A stretch of 64,000 bases of DNA from Arachis hypogaea (taxonomy: Eukaryota > Streptophyta > Magnoliopsida > Fabales > Fabaceae): NCBI RefSeq assembly GCF_003086295.3, contig NC_092045.1, positions 27,508,022-27,572,021 of the forward strand. Reading direction: 5' to 3'. A program made the translations under genes and the position numbers. Under the pieces are notes generated by a model. It saw only the letters and a list, made by a program, of their open reading frames with translations, made no database searches and was not told the DNA's origin. Positions 34,199 through 47,576 of this stretch are shown here, piece after piece. Numbering within the stretch: the first letter of the stretch is position 1; the number at the start of each line of letters is the position of its first letter.

Positions 34199-37100
34199 AT
34201 GTCGGATTCACATTCAACTCTCCGGGAGCTTCTCAATCGGTCGGATACTCTCTCTCTCTCTCTCTCCTTTATTGCCGTTTTCTCATACTGCAATTTTCTT
34301 TTCTTTAATTTTTATTAGGTTATCGAACGAAATCGCGGAGTGCCTCGCCGGAACTCCTTACACTGCTCCTGAGAGCTCCTCCGTCTCCGTCAAAGCATTC
34401 CTCCAACCACTCCTTCTTCCGCCGCCGTCCGATGCTTCCAACACCACCACTGCCCTAAGCGATTCCATCAAGGACTTCGCCCTCGCCTGCACGCTCTTAT
34501 CCTCCGCTTCAACCTTCAAGCCCTTCACCTCCGACCAATCCACGCTCCTATCCTGGATCCCCACGCACCTCTCCTCACTCGCCGCGGCCTCCTTCCTTGA
34601 ATTCTCCCAACAATACGCTGCCGCCGCAGCGGATGAGGGTGGGATCTTCGATAACGTTGCCGAGTTCGGGCTGAGTTGTGACTCGCTCCCGAAAGAGAAG
34701 AGGTGGTTTTAAAAATTCTTATTTTATTAGTCAGTTAGATAGAGACTAATGTATTAGTTGAGAAGTTAATTTTCTGTTATTAGTTAGTTGGAGACCAAAT
34801 TGGAAAGTTAGTTTTCTGTTAATTGTATCATTGGGATCAATCATTCACTCTCTTTGGGTAATTTTTTGTTTGAAGGTTGGTGGTGGAGCTGGTTCCTGAG
34901 GTGTTGCCGCTTCTCAAGGAGAGGATAAAGGAGAGCTCCATTGATAAGAGTGATGATAATGATGAGTTCTCCGCTGCTTCAGCTAGGGTGCCGGTTGGGT
35001 TTGCCGTTCTGGCTGCTTTTCAGTTACGATGGTTTGTCACTCAGGTATTATGGCTTGTTTTGATTTCAGTTATGACAACTCACACTGTAGTTCGAAAGGT
35101 TCACATTGAGTGTCCGTTGATTTCAACATAGTTGGCAAAATTATGTTTGGTTTTTAATGGTAAAGCGCATTTTGTACAAAAGGGTGCTACTTAGGTTTTA
35201 GTGTGATTCATTTGGAGTACGGTTTGTTTCTCTGGAGCTACTAGTGTTACAGAGATTTGATTATTGTTCAAGCACAAGGGGTAGATAAAAGAATGAACTT
35301 TGGCTCTGTTTTTTCCCTTTGTGATGCATTGAGAACTGAGCTGTTCAGGGGTTTGAACTGGTTTTGTGTCACAGGTTGATTATCCTCTTTTGGGCAAGTT
35401 TTATGGATTGGTGATTCCTTGTTCGCTGACTGCCATTGATCATTGGTCGCCAGAGGTGAAGGTATGGTATGCTATAACTGCAACTGAAACATGAAACTGG
35501 GTTTTAGACTAGTAGTTTCTTCTTTGAGGTTGTACTAATTTTCTAGGAAAATCGTTTAGAAGGTTTGAATCTTAAATAAAAGTTGGTCAATTTTTGGTAA
35601 ATCTTTTTTCCTTGTACGATTTCAGGGGCAGGGGATGGTTTGTTTTGCACATCTTGGAAAAAATGTTGCTGCTGCTGAGATTGGTTCATATGCGGATGTG
35701 ATTCTTGATGCTTGTTGCCAGAATATTGCTTCTACGGATGAGATATGGCAGCAGGTGGTTGAGACATCAGTAGTTATTTCAACTCTGACTCAGAGAAGTA
35801 ATCCACGTAGTCCCTGGTATATTTCCATTTCTACACAATGTCCTTTAACTAATACATGACATATAGCGAATATTTTATGTCTGCATATACCACCTAGAAT
35901 TGTGGCATTGGAATTATTAGCAAATTGAATTCCTATGCCTGTGAGAAAAATTATGTAGTCAGAAAATGCAGTTCTTGTCATTTCTCCTGTCTGAATACTA
36001 ATTTTGAAATGCTTGGTACTTTATTCTTTTTCACTTGATTGATCATGTTGGGTAACTTGCTGTTACCCAGAAAAAGCTGCATAACTTACCTGTTATGTAT
36101 GTCAGAAAGTGTTCCACCAAATCTCTGATTTTGGAATTATAATCTAAAGTTGCTCATATCACATGTCTGCCTTTTAATTGGTCAATAATGAGACTTAAAT
36201 GTTTCTAATTTCCGCTTTCTTCTATGTCGACTTCAATGTAACATTGCCTTGAACAGGTTTGAAAAGATGCTAAATGAGATGTTAAGTCACTTGGAGCGCC
36301 AGCCCAAAAACAAAGAACGCCGCATTGCATGGCTTAAATTTTCCGATTCAATATTTAATGCAGTTGGTCTTGTGTTATTAGCACACTTCAGGCGCATTTT
36401 CCCTTTATTTTTTCAGTGGATGCATGTCGATGACGATGAGACTCTTATTTTGGTAAGTATCTTTCTATGTCTATGGGGAAGTTTTAGGAATTCACCAGGT
36501 TATGCCTTCAACATTTAGAAAACACATTCCAAGTTTATGTCATGATTTTGACTATAACATTTTCCAGCTCTGAACTAAAATTGTTGGGTGCAATTTGCAA
36601 TGTTGAAATACATTCTGGACAATTGCAATAGTTTGTATTGGCTTTCTACTCTAGTATTCTATTTGTATGGATTGGACATTGATCAATAATTCAATATAAA
36701 CAATTTTGTTCTAGTTTTTAGTGGAAATTGTAGTAATTTTTTACTAAGGTGCCCAAGAGATCTAAGGTGATGAGCTTAGTTAATATATGATATGGCAGGG
36801 CATAATATCATTATTCGATCTATCACCTTTGTAGCCGACCCACCCTATGGGATAAGGCTTCATTGTTGTTTTTATTGTAGTGATTTCTTATTAACTCTGC
36901 TGTTATGTTATTCTGCAGGTTCTAAAATGTACTTATGTAGTTCTGAGATTGACTTGGGTTAGGAACTCACCATATGTTGAAAGGTGAATTTAAATTTCAA
37001 CTACATGACATTTTTATTTCAGATAAATGCTGCATTGAAATGCTTGATAAACAGGGTATCAATTAATTAATTTTTGGGTAGCAGTTTAGTATCTACTTTC

Positions 37101-37857
37101 ATAGTGTCAATGCCTCAGTTGTAGTGATTTCTTATTAACTCTGCTGTTTGTTATTTTTTTATTTTCTTTTTGGCAAGATCATAATGCTACTCTGAAGTAA
37201 CTGTCTGAAGTCAGTGGCCCTTCATTTTAAGATGTTAACAAAACAATAACGGGTTGAAAATGAGGAAAAGAATAAATAAGAAAAGGGCTTGAATTTTAAG
37301 TGATGCTTTAGTAGTTAATTTTCCTTGATTAGTTCCTTGTGCACGATGCTTAAATTCTGGTTGTAGGCTTCCATTGACTTCCTAGATTGCAATTTAATTG
37401 TGTGGTTTCCCACTTATCCGGCTGGATCTTTGCAATGTGGATATTAAACTATTCCTTGATATTTCTTTATACCTTATTCCTGTTGGAACATGATTTGACT
37501 TCAGATTGGTAGATGAACTTGCCCTTGTTTATAAGGAGGCAGCTTTGAGAACGGCTAGAGAGGAGGTTAGATCAAATATATATCAGATACTAATCCTACT
37601 TCAAGGGTAAGACTTTTAACTTTTTTTTATGGAATAATTTAACTATATACTTTATTAATTCCCTCAATTGGTCTCAAGGTTTTTTTTGCTTACCTAGAAC
37701 CAAAGGCCAGCATTTCGCAGCAGCTTGGGAGAAGCATCGATCTGATCCAAACTTGGCCAAGCTTGATCTTCCATTAAGTGGAAGAGACAGCATTATTCCG
37801 CCTCCACAGCATTGCCATCAGCAGGGATCTACACCCCCTTCAAACATGATTAGATAG
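34199..37857 (+). CDS. TTI2: TELO2-interacting protein 2 (TTI2) homolog, nine exons
   Basis: The coding sequence joins exons 34199-34239, 34319-34702, 34876-35044, 35375-35461, 35626-35816, 36257-36452, 36919-36983, 37505-37606 and 37698-37857. All introns are GT-AG and all phases agree, giving 464 residues. The protein is helical (HEAT/ARM-like). It has an Ala/Ser-rich N-terminal half, then WSPEVKGQGMVCFAHLGKNV, AEIGSYADVILDACCQNI and RRIAWLKFSDSIFNAVGLVL, which I recognise as Tti2 family (PF10521). In other eukaryotes TTI2 works with TELO2 and TTI1 as an HSP90 co-chaperone that stabilises PIKK kinases (TOR, ATM, ATR). The start is the first ATG after a GA-rich leader (MSDSHSTLRELL). A CT-repeat lies in intron 1. 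It is convergent with the translocator gene, 596 bp away. No stop or frameshift is seen, so it looks functional. Confidence 0.82.
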
Positions 37858-38453
37858 CATTCATGTATCTGGTTATGGAAGTGCTTGACATGGTCTCCAC
37901 TAATTGAGGTACCTGACCATGAATGTTTTTGTAAAGTTTGATCTAGTTAAAATTTTGGGATCATTTCGAATTATGGGATTCAAAATAGAGTCTATATGAG
38001 AATCAGTAAACGAGACAATTTTGGGCATCAAGGCTATGAGAGCTAAAGATACGAATCATATCATTAATAAACGAATGTGGGTAGTGTTAACAACATATGA
38101 GTAGTGGTTCAATTCTACCACTCTTATCCCAAAAGAATAAAATGACAGAGAAGACATTCCTCTAAGTGAAGGAGGATAATAACAAGTCAATTATCGCAAC
38201 TTTTCAACTGTGAGGACTATTTCTAAATAAATGTTTATACAACTGTTAACCCATTCAATCGAGGTTTTACGTGTGAGGAGTAAAACCAAAAAAAGAAAAA
38301 ATTGTATACCAAGAGTCAGAAAAACTGAATCTTATGTCACTAGCATGCTAAACAAATTGCCTCTGTATAATCTTTGATTGAGGAGGTTGTCTGTGCAGTG
38401 CGGTCACCAAGACAAAATATAAGGAGTTGAATGTCAACTTCACAAGAATGGTG
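37858..38453. other. 3' intergenic space between convergent genes
   Basis: 596 bp containing both 3' untranslated regions. AATAAA-like signals are present (ATTAATAAACGAATG near 38065), but the poly(A) sites cannot be fixed. Confidence 0.5.
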
Positions 38454-41255
38454 TCATTTGGTTCGCTTTTTCGCTTCACTGTAAAGGATAACTCCAAAGA
38501 CTGTGAGGGTGTATCCCATCATTCCAGTAACCGAAACTGGGTTTCTAAATATTAGAATTGATACTACTACTGCTACAGCCCCTTTAGCATTCCCTAGTAC
38601 CTGCATAAGCCAAAGTATAAAATATGAGTTTACAAGGAATCAACTTAAGCATAGATACAATATTTGGCTACATAAAATGCAAATCTAGCCACAGGTCCGC
38701 CGTTACACTTCTTTCATTAATCCAAAAGCATATATCTATAAGAACTAAGAAAAGCTAACAGCAACAAGAAATTGGTGAGAACTTGGGTCTTTGATATTTT
38801 ATAACTAATATACAAGAATTTGGGGAATGGATCCTCTCAATTTTTTTTAACAATGAGGGAGTAAAATATGATTTCTCACCATTAATTTTATAAGTGGAAC
38901 AAAAAAAAAACATGAGAGCAATGAAGGGTTAGAGATCACACTTTACTCTCAATTTTTTTTAACAATTAAGAGGATCAATAATTTGTGCAAATTGTGTATG
39001 CATTTGACCATCTCCTACTCATCCTAAGGTCATCTACACTAAATATGCAAAATGTGTTTGGGAAATCGTGTCAACATATTAATTATAGTTAAGAAACCAT
39101 GGGGGCAAATAATTAATTCTAGTTCCAAATTCTAATCATGGTTAACAAGTAATTTCGGATATTGATGGCAAAATGTCAACTAGCGTGAATAGTATCTATA
39201 TTAATTTTAGATCCTTATATACTACCAATAACCTAGCATCAGCATTAGAGATGGTCCAAAAAGTTGAGTGACATCCCATGAGCTAATTATGCAACAAGTT
39301 TGAATTGTTAGTGCCATCTTTAATAATCACATAGACATTTCCCAAGAAACTGCATAATTGATTAACTTTGATTAGTAAACTCTAATTTTAGTCCTCCAAA
39401 TAAATAGAACTACAGAAGTCACCCAAATAATTCACCAAACTCCAAAAACCATTGTCACTACTAGTCCCTAAATGGAAGATTGTTGTGACAGCTAGAGTCC
39501 CTCAGAGATTCAACATGTCATCATATTCATCCCTGTAAATCACTAAAGTAATGACTGAACAGTCAAATTTTAGAACCGTTTTGAATCTTGCTTATATGGT
39601 GACAATAACATTTGAAAAACTAATACTATAACTTTCTAGGACTAAAATAGAACTTTGGCATTTGATAAACTATATTATCATCTATATGACTAGGCAATGT
39701 GAAAATTCTAATAACCTCAGGAAAATTGTGGTCAAAGAAGAGAAACGGGTAGTCAGGGAACAGATATTCAACAAGCAGAGACAACCCAGCACCAACCAAT
39801 GCACATTGCCAATAAACTAATAAAAAATTAATGGTGACTAAGACTATCTAATGATTGGATAAATACATGACAACCACCGAGGTCTGATTTCCCAACTACC
39901 AAAATTTTAGGAGTGGAAAAAAATTTAACTTTAGATGGAATGGAATAAATAAATAAGTAAAAAGGGAGGTCTGAGTGCAATCTGAATTATGTGGACATAC
40001 CTGAAGGGTCAGAGCACTTGTATGTTTTGTGACCAAGAAATTGGTCAGGTTGACAAAATATGCGAGCGCCGAATTGAATAGCAGATACCAAATGATCTTG
40101 GAATCATCTCTGGCAAGCGCCAAAGTGATTCCAACCACATTTTCTTCCATTATAAGTGTAGCGGGAAGAAGGAAAACCACCGCCATAGGAGCCATGTAAA
40201 GGAGAAGATTCATAGAATTGAGCTTCTCTCTGATGCAGAGGGAAAAAGGAGGTTAGCAGTTATTTGAATAGATAACTTGAAAACCAAGTAGAGACTACAC
40301 ATTAATGATTATAATGAATTAATTAGCGACCCCTTACCCTTCGGAAGAAAGCAAAATCCCTTGTAGCACTGATTTCAGGGCTCTTGCAGCTGTAGCAGCA
40401 ACACATATAATGAATCCAAATAAATGGAAACTTGGTTCACCCTATTGACCAAACACGAAGATGAAAACACATAAGAAACCAATGCGGTTTTACATTTTTA
40501 CCAATCAATCCCCATTCATCGGGCATACATCAGAGAAAGAAAGATCAACCACTACTTAAATTGAATAAACCCCTACACCCTAAACAAATCACAAAATCAT
40601 AGGGAAGCTGAAAACAAAAAATAACAAAGCATAAAGAAGCTAAAGTCCAAGTATTTCCTATACCTTGCTGTAATGCTATTCCAATTAACATATCAAGAGA
40701 TCAATCAAAATGCACTAAAATCCCAGTAACTTGAAACTCACAACTTTGTTGAAGTTACTTACTTACCCCGCTGGCAATGATGACACCAGTGACAACCGGA
40801 ACAAGTGTGAGATATGTGAGCCAAGCCTCCCTCTTAAACGTCATTAGGTAAGCAAAAACGGCAGTGAAGAAAGGCGTTGTGGCACCAATTGCTTGGTTAA
40901 ACGACACAGGAAGGTACCTCAACGACACGTTCCCAAACACAACGGAGACACAAAAAATAAGGCTCAAAGCAGAGATCTTGAAGAACTGAACCCTGGATCG
41001 TATGGTTTGCAAAGGCACCACCTTCATCCACGCTATGGCAACATAACTGAACAAAGAACATGCTGTCATGTGGCACATGGTGAGGAAGATCGGGTACTTG
41101 AAGCCATAGTTGCTGAGAAGGTACTTGTTGAGAAGGAGAACGCCAATGTTGGAGGAGTACCATGAAGCTACAAGACCCACCGTGAAGAAACGGCTCGAAC
41201 CCTTCATTCTGGGAACTGGGTCTTGGAGTTTTTCTTCTGGGTCCTGCGATTTCAA
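38454..41255 (-). CDS. Nucleotide-sugar/phosphate translocator (TPT/NST family), four exons
   Basis: Exons (minus strand) are 41255-40767, 40441-40338, 40229-40001 and 38600-38454, all GT-AG and in phase, giving 322 residues. A second Met at 41207 gives 306 residues and matches the usual start of the family ([20 protein letters not shown]), so translation may begin there. The sequence is hydrophobic with about ten membrane spans and the TPT/DUF250 (PF03151) blocks: [40 protein letters not shown], and the ending [11 protein letters not shown]. From memory it is closest to the Arabidopsis UDP-uronic-acid transporter-like set (At3g11320/At5g05820 type), which act in the Golgi. Substrate is therefore inferred. 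Intron 3 is long (1.4 kb). It ends with a dilysine-rich tail (EAKKRTK). No lesions. Confidence 0.92.
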
Positions 41256-41489
41256 TAGAAAGTTGTGAACTTTGTTGTTATTTATTGCTGGGTGCTGGAT
41301 CTGGGCATTGCAGAAAAGGTGGTAGCTTTATGGGTGCATTTCATGGATCTATGCACCCAACAGTGTCATTTGCAATGAGAATTTAAGGATGGTGTTATGG
41401 GTCTGTGTCGGATTAAGAAAATTTTGGGTCTCTGTGTTTTGTGTGTGAATTGTGATTGAGTTCTCTTACTCTGCAGCAATGGAATTGCT

Positions 41490-41492
<3 letters not shown>

Positions 41493-41523
<31 letters not shown>
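41493..41523. repeat. (GA)n microsatellite upstream of the translocator gene
   Basis: About 15 GA units; read on the gene strand it is a CT run about 240 bp upstream of the ATG, probably in the leader or core promoter. CT-rich tracts are common there in plants. Confidence 0.95.
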
Positions 41524-41526
<3 letters not shown>

Positions 41527-41529
41527 TAA

Positions 41530-43690
41530 AGCTGAAGTGATGAAGGGGTTGTGCGCGTTTATACTTATTCTAATTCTTAACGCGTATAGGAAGAAGATGC
41601 ATTCCAAGTTTAGAACAGTGATTTTGTGATTTTGCAACTTTACGATACGGTTTTTATGTGTTTTATAAGGGAAGTCATTAAAAAAAAAAAGTGAAAATTC
41701 ACTTACAGTTTTAGACATATTTAATTACATTATTACCTAATAATTTTTAATTATTAATTTTATATAAAGATAATTATACTTAAATTTTTGTCTTAAAAAA
41801 GAGCAAGAGTATATTTTAAAGTATTTCAAATTTTAATTTATTATAATAATTTTTATTTGTATATTTATTTCAAAAAAATAATCGATTATATTACTATTGA
41901 TTTATGTTTGAATTGCTGTAATTGAAAATTTGTTTTAAGATAATTTATTATATTTAAAAATATTAAAATATTATTTTAAGTAGTACAATTTTAAAAGTAA
42001 GTACGAAATTATTGTATATATTATTATCTAATATTTGATACCGGTCGTTAAATAGTATAGTTATAGTTATAGTTATTATCGGGGAAAAAAGACAAATTTT
42101 TGTTCATAATCATAAGTTTCAAAATGCTGCTTTTGCTTATAATAGTTTTAAATTTATCAATTTTATTCTAATTTATTTTAGATTCTTATCCCAAATATAA
42201 TTACTTTGCGATTTATTTTAAAAAAAATCTTTCCAATGATTCACGAACATGGTATAAGAATTAAACTTGGGATAATAAGCATGGTAATATGGTGCAATAT
42301 CCTCCTACTCTAGTTGATATTAAGTAATTAATTAATATTAATATATATTTGCCATATTTATGTGTAATTTATCTGCATGATTGGGGGGAGGTGGGGGAAT
42401 AATCAAATATATATTGTATCTTTAATTAGTTTAATTAAAGGGCACATGGTCAACTGGTTGAGGAAAGAGTTAAGAAATGGAAAAGTGGAAGAATCAAATT
42501 AAATAAATAAGTAAGATATATCCATGTTAATAATTTGGTTTTAAACGAATGAAAGAGGGGATGACATTTGGGAACTTGAATAAATAAAAAAGAGCATTGG
42601 ATTCATGATCCATCCACCCACGAGCCACGAATCTGAATGTGGACAACTGGAAGATCAGAGATCGTAGGTGACGAGTGGAGTTAAGATGGAATAGAAGAAT
42701 ATTAGTATCTTAGAATTAGTCAAATTAGTCCAATTTAGATGCAAATTTGGACTAGTATTTACTATTTAGTAGTATTGTGAATTGGAGGAGAGAGGATATT
42801 ATATTACTTTTTTTAATTTTAATATTTTAAATATTTTATACAGGTATATAATTATATTTATTTTTTTATGATATGTATTTATTTTGTTATGATATGTAAA
42901 TATATTATTTAATAATTAGATGTAGCGTATAAAATTATTTTATATTTTATTAAAATTAAATTTTATTATTTATTAGTTATTACTATTGTTGTTGATTAAC
43001 ACGACACGGTTTTCACATCGATTAGGCCAAGAGGAGGTGCGAGGAAAGGCTGGTCCAAACGCCGCCTTGTCTGCTTTTCCACGTTTGAATTTTTCTTTTT
43101 TAAAAAAACAATCTCATGCATAGAGTATTAATACATATTAAAAACAGTTTAAATTATAATATACTAGCATTCAATTAAATTTATATATTTAAATTATTTT
43201 TTAAATAGCAAATTTAAATTAGATACTTTTACTAATATAGTAGATACAATCATACAATTCATTATTATGGGACCATGTATAAAAATTAAATTTTATAAAG
43301 AATAATTAATTGTTTGAACGTATAATCATTTAAATTCTTGATTCTGATTAAATAAATATATAAAATGTATTGAAATTAAATTAAAAATATAAAAATACAT
43401 TTGATTTTCACATAGAATATAAAATAAAATTACTTCTTAAAAATATTATGACTAGGAGAATGAAAAAGTGAAAGTTTATTTAAATTTGATAAATTCAAAA
43501 ATAAGAATACACTTTAATTTATTAATTTAGGACTACTTCATTATATTTTGACATAGTCTATGCAAAAAGACCATGCTTAAATTTGATTGGAATGTGATCC
43601 AAAGTAAAAAGAATTTTGCATTGGTAGAGAAAAGATCATATTGAAATTTGTGAGACCTATGTTAGAGTTGAAGCAATGCAACATTAGTAC
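41530..43690. other. AT-rich intergenic region, no gene
   Basis: No open frame above background and no recognised element ends. The first several hundred bases probably hold the translocator promoter. Confidence 0.6.
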
Positions 43691-43693
43691 TCA

Positions 43694-44851
43694 TTGATGA
43701 GTTAAATATTAATTTGATTTGATACTCAATTTAATCTTTATAATTTTGTTAGTTCCAATTTAATCTATTACTGAAATATTGATATGATATATTTACTTGA
43801 CACAGTATTCTTCACGTAACCTGTTTACTGTTGAGTGTGTTTGGCAATGATTATATGTCGTAGCGGAGATATTAGATAACTCAATCTAGTCCTACAATTA
43901 AAATGAATCCTTAAATAAAGTCCCAAAATTTTTTAAACTAATCATCTATTGTCGTCTTCCCAGAGATAATTGAGAGTAGCAATCAAAATTCTGTTAGGTC
44001 ACGTTCACATAGAACCAACTTTTTTCATCTGTCTCATCACATCAACCACACTCACCATTCCCATCGCATTCCTATCCAAACCACCGATCCTCCCCTCTTC
44101 TTTAAATTCTATACCACCAATAACTCCAGACCCACCACATCATAAACACATGCAATTCGTAGTGACTTGTGATAGCAATAACAACAAAAGAGAGAGGTAG
44201 GAGTGACCTTCAAATCTCGTATCATGGACTCAGTCGGGGTCATGGACCACGTAGGAGTGGCATTCGAAATTCTTATTTTTTTTTTGTTTTCCACCGATAT
44301 TCGTAAACTTTCACTCACAATGTCGCCTTGAAATGGCATCATTTTAGTCCCTCTCTCCTTCAACACAAAGATTCGTCGCAACTGCTACAACATTGACATC
44401 GCTCAAATCATCGGTGCATTATGGTACAATAACTTTGTCTTCTCTTTTGCTTCTCTTTCTGTCTGTCTCTCTACTCCTTTTTCTGCTTTTCAAAAAAAAA
44501 ATCGAATTTTTTTATTGTTGTTATTGATAGTGAAGGGAGTTAGAGTGAAGCTTGTACATAGAGAGAAAAATAATGGTGGTTGTCATAGTGGAATGGTTAA
44601 GAATCTTTGATGTGTAATATAGTTTAGAAGGAGATTTTTAACACTCATCCATACTTAAACGATGTTGCTTTCATAGGATTTGGGTACAAACACAATGTTG
44701 TCTAAGATGTGTTCTATGTGTTAAGTAAATATATTAGATTAGTTTCTTGTGACGTTTGAGAGTTCTAATTAAAGCTAACGAAATTGTAAAGGTTAAATTG
44801 AGTATCAAGACAAATTTCAGAAGCCAAATTGAAATTTAATTTACTCATTGA
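43694..44851. mobile_element. 1.16-kb foldback-type element
   Basis: The left end (ATGAGTTAAATATTAATTTG...TTGATACTCAATTTAATCT) and the reverse complement of the right end (ATGAGTAAATTAAATTTC...TTGATACTCAATTTAACCT) match over about 100 bp including GTTAG. The middle (43970-44600) has GC-richer exon-like stretches but no recognised protein. The class is undetermined. Confidence 0.6.
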
Positions 44852-44885
44852 TTCTTTCGATAGATAGATTATGGAGTTAATAAAG

Positions 44886-45210
44886 AGATAAATATATTTT
44901 TTTGTCTTTTATGTTTGTTAGAGATTTTTAAAATATTCTTAAAATTTATTTTATTTTAATTTTTATTTATAAAATTTTTTATTTGTATCAAATACATTTC
45001 TATCAGTTAAATTTTTAAAAAATTTAAGATCAATTTAGTAATAATATATGATAATTATGTTTGATTTGTTTGTATTAAAAGTTATTCTTGTGAAATTATT
45101 GCTAAACTCATATTAAAGACATATTTAATATAAATTAAAAATTTTTAAGATAAAATTAAAATAAAATAAAATTTAAAAATATTTTTAAAATTTTTAATAA
45201 ATTTTAATAT
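44886..45210. mobile_element. MITE-like AT-rich palindrome, copy 1
   Basis: The two halves are near reverse complements (ATTTTTAAAATATTCTTAAAATTTATTTTATTTTAA versus its complement at the right end). The same sequence recurs at 58930-59245, including TTATCATATATTATTACTAA-type blocks. A (TA)n run ends it. Confidence 0.65.
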
Positions 45211-45224
45211 ATATATATATATAT

Positions 45225-47080
45225 CATTTTCCTCCTCCTCTTCTTATTGGAATTTCTTCTCCTCCTTCCTTTTCCTCCTACTCCTCCTTATGTCGTTCTT
45301 AATGATAATGAATAATTCAAGTTTAGATTGTCAATTGAACCAAAACGAAATTAATTATTATTTTGAATTCAATCAAGTAGCTAACGTGTGGTTCGATTCA
45401 AGTTAATTTTTTAGTTAGTAGTTTATGATTCTGTAGGTGAATAATGTTTCATCCTTGATGGTTTGAATTGAATGTAATGTAAAAGTTCTGCATTAAAAAA
45501 AATATTTTTCTATATTTGTAGCAAATTTGGGTGTAATACGAGATATTTAGGTGTAACACGAAGACATTTGAGTGTATTCTTTTAAAATTTTCGATGTATG
45601 TGTGCTGATAAATTCTGCATAATTCAAAGCTCTTCTTCTCCCTCTTCCTCATCTTCTGTTGCTTCTTCTTCTTTTTCATCATCATCTTTTTTTTCTTATT
45701 TTATCTTCTGAAGTTTTTTCTTGTTTTACTCTTTTAACAAGAATAAAAATAAAAAAACAAACAAAGAAGAAGAAGAAACATATAATGGTACAAAATTACT
45801 TGAAAAATGATGAACTTACATTCATTCAACTAAAAGAAAGAAAGAAATAAGGAAAAAAAGAAGAAGCAAAAAAATGCAGCATTAGAGGAAACATTTTTCT
45901 GTATTTATAGCAAATTTGGGTGTAACACGAAGATATTTAGATGTATTGTTTAAGAATTTTCAGTGTATATGTGCTGATAAGTTCTGCATAATTCAAAACT
46001 TTTCCTCTTCTTCATCCTCATCTTCTGTTGCTTCTTCTTCTTTTTTTCATCATCATCACCATCTTCTTCTTCTTCTTTTCTTATTTATCTTTTTCTTTTT
46101 GTTTTACCTTCTCAAGTTTCTTCTTGTTTTACTCTCTCACCAACACCACCACCTCCTCCTCCTCCTCTTCTTCCTCATTCTTTTTTCATTGGAATTTCTT
46201 TTCTTCCTTCCTTTTTCTCCTTCTCCTCCATCATCAGTTATCTCGTTGTTGAAAATAATGAATAATTCAAGTTCAGATTGTCAATTGAACCAGAACGAAA
46301 TTGATTATTTTGAATCCAATCAAGTGGCTGAGGTGTGGTTCAATTCTAGTTAATGTTTTCGTTAGTAGTTTATGATTTTGTAGGTGAATAATATTGATTT
46401 TGTTTATACAAATTATTGTTCATTGTTGATGGTTTGAATTGAATGTAACGTAAAAGTTCTGCATTAAAGAAAATATTTTTCTGTATTTGGGTGTAACATG
46501 AAGATATTTGGGTGTAACACGAAGACCTTTCGGTATATTCTTTAAGAATTTCGGTGTATGTGTGCTGATAAGTTCTGCATAATTCAAAACTCTTCTTCTC
46601 CCTCCTCATCATCTTCTAGTGCTTCTTCTTCTTCTTTTTCATCATCATCATTATCATCTTCTTCTTTTTTTTTAATTCGTCTTTTTTTTCTTGTTTTATA
46701 TTCTCAAGTTTTTTCTTATTTAAATCTTTTAATAAGAATAAAAACAAAAAAATCAAACAAAGAAGAAGAAGAAACACATAATGGTACAAAATTACTTGGA
46801 AGAGAATGAACTTATATTCGTTCAACTAAAATAAAGAAATAAGAAAAAAAAAGAAGAAAAAATGCAGTATTAGAGGAAATGTTTTTCTATATTTGCAACA
46901 AATTTGGGTGTAACACGAAGATATTTGGGTGTATTATTTAAGAATTTTGGTGTATGTATGCTGATAATTTCTGCATAATTCAAAACTCTTCCTCTTTCTC
47001 CTCTTCATCTTCTACTACTACTTCTTCTTCTTCATCTTCTTATTTCATATTCTCATAATTCTTTTTGAAAGAAAAAAATC
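45225..47080. repeat. Tandem duplication (~0.95-1.0 kb) of a CTT-rich, GTGTAAC-repeat unit
   Basis: Blocks recur about 950-1000 bp apart: GAATAATTCAAGTTTAGATT at 45308 and its counterpart at 46258; ATAATGGTACAAAATTACTT at 45782 and 46779; GTGCTGATAAATTCTGCATA at 45602 and 46562. Inside each unit a sub-repeat (TTGGGTGTAACACGAAGATA...TTCTGCATAATTCAAAACTC, then a CTT-rich tract) occurs twice, so four sub-repeats in all. ORFs here are Ser/Phe or Lys low complexity and not genes. The GAGTTTTGAATTATGCA motif also occurs in the MITE at 55577-56221. Confidence 0.75.
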
Positions 47081-47282
47081 AAATAAAGAAGAAAAAAATA
47101 CATAATATTGTAAAATCAATAAAAAGAGAAGGAAGTATAAAAATGCAACAACAACAACAGTAATAAAAAATGAAGATGAAGATCAAACGGTATTTAATTT
47201 TGATATGGAACTATGAAGGGTGTTGAACCAGAATATGGGAAGGGAGGGTGTTGAACAGGAATGTGGTGTCAGGAAGGAAGGG

Positions 47283-47390
47283 AAATCGGACCGTGCGACA
47301 GACCTGCCTCAACTCGGAGGGTACGAGTTGTGTGTGAGCTACAACTCGGAGGGTACGAGTTGTGTGTGACAAAGCGCAGGGTCCGAGTTG
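47283..47390. repeat. Left subterminal array of inverted-repeat units
   Basis: Two perfect units with arms CAACTCG/CGAGTTG around the spacer GAGGGTA lie at 47310-47330 and 47342-47362 (32-bp period). They are flanked by half units AAATCGGACCGTGCGACA (47283) and GCGCAGGGTCCGAGTTG (47374). They lie about 200 bp upstream of the PMD start. Confidence 0.85.
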
Positions 47391-47576
47391 CTGCATGCTG
47401 GACACGCGGCACTCATACGTTCCTCCCCAGACGGTGACCCACATAAAAGGTTGGTGGAAGGAAAATAAACACTCACCATCCGAGTTTCACATTTCAGCCA
47501 TCACTTTCCATTCAAAAACTCCATTGCTCTTCTTCATCCTTCTGTTGGTGCTTTGCATGCTGGAGAAGAAGGAAAG

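Noticed and set aside
45916..46353. 145-codon Ser/Phe/Leu-rich ORF
   Set aside because: Low-complexity CTT/TTC tract within a duplicated repeat; no conserved domain.
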